Below are positions 6,801-9,313 of a DNA stretch of 9,313 bases, in pieces. The notes below the pieces were generated by a model that did not search any database, was not told the origin of the DNA, and saw only the letters and a program-made list of their open reading frames with translations. The first letter of the stretch is position 1. Every line of letters begins with the position of its first letter. Origin of the DNA: Candidatus Segatella papionis (lineage in GTDB: Bacteria > Bacteroidota > Bacteroidia > Bacteroidales > Bacteroidaceae). The stretch lies in assembly GCA_002297965.1 (NCBI GenBank), contig DBLF01000057.1, positions 26,030 through 35,342 on the forward strand. Reading direction: 5' to 3'. A program made the translations under genes and the position numbers.

Positions 6801-6824
6801 CGAAGATTCTTCGTTAGCCCGAAG
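6801..6824 (-). other. Two mutually exclusive small hairpins in the bamA leader
   Basis: On the minus strand three short blocks follow each other: CTTCG (6820-6824), CGAAG (6809-6813) and CTTCG (6801-6805). The middle block can pair with either flank, giving a 5-bp stem with loop GGCTAA or a 5-bp stem with loop AAT. The second is part of a 13-nt palindrome, CGAAGAATCTTCG. The structures start 7 nt after the uppS stop. Stems are short, so a regulatory role is uncertain. Confidence 0.35.
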
Positions 6825-6831
6825 TCACTCC

Positions 6832-7587
6832 TTATTTTTGCTCCTCGGCTTCCACCTGCGCCTCAGTCTTGCCGAATCGGCGCTGGCGGGCTTGATAGCT
6901 CTCGATGGCCTTGTGCAGGCACTCCTCGTTGAAGTCTGGCCAGTAGGTGTCGCAGAAATACAGCTCTGAGTAAGCTATCTGCCACAACAGGTAGTTGCTG
7001 ATGCGCAACTCGCCTCCGGTGCGAATCAAGAGGTCTGGGTCTGGCATGAAGTTGGTTTCCAGATGCTTCTCAAAGTTTTCCTCGGTGAGCTGTTTCTCCA
7101 CCTCCTCGTAGTTAGCGGTGCCATTCTTCATCGCCTCCTTCACGGTCTCCTTCATAGCCTTCATGATTTCCCAGCGAGAAGAGTAGCTTAGCGCCACCAC
7201 CATGGTCATCGCGTCGTTCTTGGCAGTATGGTCCATGGTCTCCTGCAACTTGTCTTGCACAGCCTGTGGCAATCGCTTCATATCACCGATGACACGGAAG
7301 CGTACATTGTTCTTCATGAAGATTTCATCTTCCAGTGAACTCAGCACCAATCCCATCAAGGCTGATATTTCGTCTGCCGGGCGATTCCAGTTCTCTGTGG
7401 AGAATGTATAGAGGGTGAGATACTTCACACCGAGGCGAGTGCACTCCGACGTGATGCAACGCACGGCATCCACTCCAGCCTGATGACCGTAGCTACGATC
7501 CTTGCCTCTTTCTGTTGCCCAGCGTCCATTGCCGTCCATGATGATGGCGATGTGCTCAGGTATTCTGTTCATATCCAAGTTGTCCAT
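6832..7587 (-). CDS. uppS: Undecaprenyl diphosphate synthase (isoprenyl transferase)
   Basis: This 251-residue protein is the cis-prenyltransferase that adds eight isopentenyl units to farnesyl diphosphate to make the C55 undecaprenyl carrier for peptidoglycan and surface glycans. It acts at the cytoplasmic face of the inner membrane. Signatures are HIAIIMDGNGRWA with catalytic Asp18, YTFSTENWNRP at residues 60-70, DLLIRTGGELRISNY at 185-199 with the diphosphate-binding Arg189 and Arg195, and the Glu208 region SELYFCDTYWPDF that binds metal in the family. Length matches the family. The start chosen is the first ATG (7585-7587); a second in-frame Met at residue 6 (MNRIPEH) is also possible and is close to the usual start of UppS. 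It follows the DUF6089-like gene by 59 nt and precedes bamA by 94 nt. This pairing of uppS with bamA is common in Bacteroidota and also resembles the E. coli uppS-bamA-skp neighbourhood. Confidence 0.97.
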   Translation of the reverse strand: MDNLDMNRIPEHIAIIMDGNGRWATERGKDRSYGHQAGVDAVRCITSECTRLGVKYLTLYTFSTENWNRPADEISALMGLVLSSLEDEIFMKNNVRFRVIGDMKRLPQAVQDKLQETMDHTAKNDAMTMVVALSYSSRWEIMKAMKETVKEAMKNGTANYEEVEKQLTEENFEKHLETNFMPDPDLLIRTGGELRISNYLLWQIAYSELYFCDTYWPDFNEECLHKAIESYQARQRRFGKTEAQVEAEEQK

Positions 7588-7646
7588 ATCTTATATTCTT
7601 TATTACGAGTTCTTATTCTTTATTTTGTTATAATTTCCAAATATCT

Positions 7647-8345
7647 TCAATCTTCCTTGTTGCAGGTTCTGCACTTTGCGCTGAAGCTATAGGTTATCGA
7701 TAGCTGGAGCATAGAGTAGCAGTCGGTGTTCTTGAAGATGCCACTGCTCTTGACGAGATAGGGATCTTTCACCCCGTCCAGCTCGTCGCTCAGCGAGAAG
7801 TGGATGGTCCAGTCCAATCCGACGTTCACTCGCTCGTTCACCTTGTATTTGGCACCGATGCCCAGTGGCACATTGGCTGTGAACACATTCTTCTCCTCCG
7901 CTTTCACAAAGGTGGCACCCAGACCGCCGAAGATGTAAGGCACCAGCCTCTTGGCTCCCCGATAGTCCCTGCCCGTTCCATAGGGCCAGAAGTTATACTC
8001 GAACACGAGACTCATATCCACGAGCGTGTTGCTAAACGAGTATTCCTTTCCATCTAGGTCGGGATAATAGGTTTCCACCTTGTCGTTGGAACCTTTCAGT
8101 TTGCCGAAGCCCAGATTGAGTCGCAAATCCTTGTAGGGGTCGAAGTTGTATCTCCCCACGATGGCTCCCATCGGTTGCAGACCAGAGAGAATGCTGCCAT
8201 TCAAGTCGCCCTCGTAAGCCACGGTTCCGATGCCCGCTCCTATCTCCAGGCGATACTGCGGGTCGTCTTGCGCCCTCAGCATTTGGAGTGGGAGCGTCAA
8301 GAGCAGAGGCAGCAAAAAGAGTTTGCACAAACTGCGCTTCGTCAT
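7647..8345 (-). CDS. DUF6089-type outer membrane beta-barrel protein
   Basis: This is a 232-residue exported protein with a signal peptide of about 25 residues (ends QMLRAQ). The mature part begins YRLEIGAGIGTVAYEGDLNG, which I recognise as the DUF6089 family found upstream of uppS and bamA in Bacteroidales; that assignment is from memory of the family. Alternating hydrophobic segments such as VPYIFGGLGATFV, VPLGIGAKYKVN and VNVGLDWTIHFSLSDELDG, together with SMLQLSITYSFSAK near the end, fit a small eight-stranded outer-membrane barrel. After the last strand there is a short tail CRTCNKED with two Cys, which is unusual for a barrel that normally ends on Phe or Tyr. No function is known to me. 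Position beside uppS and bamA suggests a role in envelope assembly, or simply a Bam client. It lies 73 nt after the DUF6242-type gene. Confidence 0.83.
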   Translation of the reverse strand: MTKRSLCKLFLLPLLLTLPLQMLRAQDDPQYRLEIGAGIGTVAYEGDLNGSILSGLQPMGAIVGRYNFDPYKDLRLNLGFGKLKGSNDKVETYYPDLDGKEYSFSNTLVDMSLVFEYNFWPYGTGRDYRGAKRLVPYIFGGLGATFVKAEEKNVFTANVPLGIGAKYKVNERVNVGLDWTIHFSLSDELDGVKDPYLVKSSGIFKNTDCYSMLQLSITYSFSAKCRTCNKED

Positions 8346-8378
8346 TTTATTATTTCTGAATCTTTATTTTTCTCCATC

Positions 8379-8394
8379 GAAAACGATCGGTTTC
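8379..8394. repeat. Near-perfect 16-bp palindrome in the gap before the DUF6089-type gene
   Basis: GAAAACGATCGGTTTC reads as an inverted repeat with one mismatched pair around the central CGATCG. It is in the 73-nt gap between the DUF6242-type and DUF6089-type genes, 33 nt before the latter's ATG. It could be a binding site for a dimeric regulator. No U-tract follows on the minus strand, so it does not look like a terminator. Confidence 0.3.
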
Positions 8395-8418
8395 CGTCAT
8401 CAGAGCTATTAGAAGCTA

Positions 8419-9313
8419 TTATTCGAAAATGGTTGGTTCCTTGCGCCAGCCGTCCTTGTTGAATCTGCCTCGCCATACGTAACCATTTCTTACTACCCAA
8501 TAGAAGTTGTTCTTGTCGCGACAGAAACCGAAGCGGGCTGTTGTGGCGAACTCAACAGGAACAGTTACCAGCGAATCCACATACCAAGTCAAGCCATTGT
8601 TCTTGCTCTTATACCATTTGCCTGTGTTAGAGAGTGCCACGAAACCCGTATCGGCGGAGCAAGCGAGCACCTCATCGAAAGCTGGCAACTTACCGCCTTG
8701 GTTGGCATCCAGTTCCAGATAGTTCCATTCGTATTCAGGAGCATTGGCCGCATAGTCGGCAGTGTGGTTCCAGATGGTGGAGATGGTGTCGCCATAGCTT
8801 GCATCGCGAGAGCCAAGGAGCAAGACGTTCTCCACATTCTTCACCGAACTGATGGTGGAAACACTCATGCTCAGACCGCTGGTAGGCAAGAGAGCATAGT
8901 CGGAATCCAACTGCTGTGCTGTCCAAGTTGCACCATTATCCTTAGAAACGGCTATACCAGTAGCGGTGTAGGCAAAGAGATGCTGGCTGCTCGCGCCCAC
9001 CAAGAGCTTGAGCTGGCTGTCTTCGCCCACCTGCTGCCAGACGGCAGCATCGGCAGAAGTATAAACCTTGCCATATTGCAGGATATAGAGTTTATCGCCC
9101 ATGGCCACGGCGTTCTGATAGTCGTCCGCCTCGAAATTCAGGTTGGCGTGTACTTCCTCCCAGTTGTAACCGTCGGTATTGGCGGTCTTGTATATCTTCA
9201 TGCCCTCGGCTGTCTTGCCGAACACATAGATATAGTCGCCAGCGGCTATTGTCTTCAGGTCGCTGAGGGCTGCGAGCTGCTCGTTGAGCTGTGCCTTCGC
9301 CTGCCAGTTGAAC
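8419..9313 (-). CDS. DUF6242-type secreted Asp-box (BNR) repeat protein, C-terminal part (cut by right window edge)
   Basis: The last 297 codons of a larger gene are visible; the frame is open to the right edge and the start lies outside. The protein has two clear Asp-box motifs, SKDNGATW (8923-8946) and SKNNGLTW (8584-8607), plus weaker copies at TANTDGYNW and TSADAAVW. Such motifs occur in beta-propeller blades of sialidase-like and Ycf48/BNR proteins, and alternating short hydrophobic strands (LYILQYGKVY, LFAYTATGIAV, FYWVVRNGYVWRG) fit a propeller. The family is probably DUF6242, Bacteroidales surface or periplasmic lipoproteins; this is recalled, not searched. No catalytic sialidase arginine triad can be judged from this part, so an enzymatic role is not claimed. 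It is the first gene of the visible run, 73 nt before the DUF6089-type gene. The signal peptide or lipobox cannot be checked here. Confidence 0.75.
   Translation of the reverse strand, partial: FNWQAKAQLNEQLAALSDLKTIAAGDYIYVFGKTAEGMKIYKTANTDGYNWEEVHANLNFEADDYQNAVAMGDKLYILQYGKVYTSADAAVWQQVGEDSQLKLLVGASSQHLFAYTATGIAVSKDNGATWTAQQLDSDYALLPTSGLSMSVSTISSVKNVENVLLLGSRDASYGDTISTIWNHTADYAANAPEYEWNYLELDANQGGKLPAFDEVLACSADTGFVALSNTGKWYKSKNNGLTWYVDSLVTVPVEFATTARFGFCRDKNNFYWVVRNGYVWRGRFNKDGWRKEPTIFE

Overview
The window looks like a chromosomal piece of a Bacteroidota genome, most likely a gut or oral Bacteroidales member of the Prevotella/Segatella or Bacteroides type. The evidence is the gene order (uppS, bamA, tandem ompH/skp genes, murI), two Bacteroidales-restricted protein families upstream (DUF6242-like and DUF6089-like), A/T-rich leaders with few Shine-Dalgarno matches, and one good match to the Bacteroides -7 promoter element TAnnTTTG. 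The genus is an inference; no rRNA or other marker is present.

All ten genes lie on the minus strand, so transcription runs from the right edge to the left. In that order they are: a secreted Asp-box (BNR) protein of DUF6242 type, cut by the right edge (8419-9313); a DUF6089-type outer-membrane beta-barrel protein (7647-8345); uppS, undecaprenyl diphosphate synthase (6832-7587); bamA (4101-6737); three successive Skp/OmpH-type periplasmic chaperone genes (3513-4025, 2926-3411, 2222-2776); murI, glutamate racemase (1386-2225); rbfA (982-1317); and an FtsX/LolC/LolE-type permease cut by the left edge (1-953). Gaps are 28 to 149 nt, and the third ompH overlaps murI by 4 nt. No stretch of more than 300 nt lacks a gene. 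I saw no tRNA, rRNA, insertion sequence or CRISPR array.

The genes form an envelope-building cluster. UppS makes the C55 lipid carrier and MurI makes D-glutamate, both needed for peptidoglycan. BamA inserts outer-membrane proteins that Skp-like chaperones carry across the periplasm, and the FtsX/Lol-type permease may release lipoproteins from the inner membrane. RbfA, a ribosome maturation factor, is the outlier. The two leading genes encode probable exported proteins of unknown function, one of them a likely client of the Bam machinery.

This is mainly a housekeeping locus and I do not see an obviously new system in it. The points most worth a second look are the three diverged Skp-like paralogues in a row, a very tyrosine-rich segment in the BamA barrel, a 17-bp sequence shared by the leaders of bamA and the third ompH, possible alternative hairpins before bamA, and a long hairpin before the third ompH.
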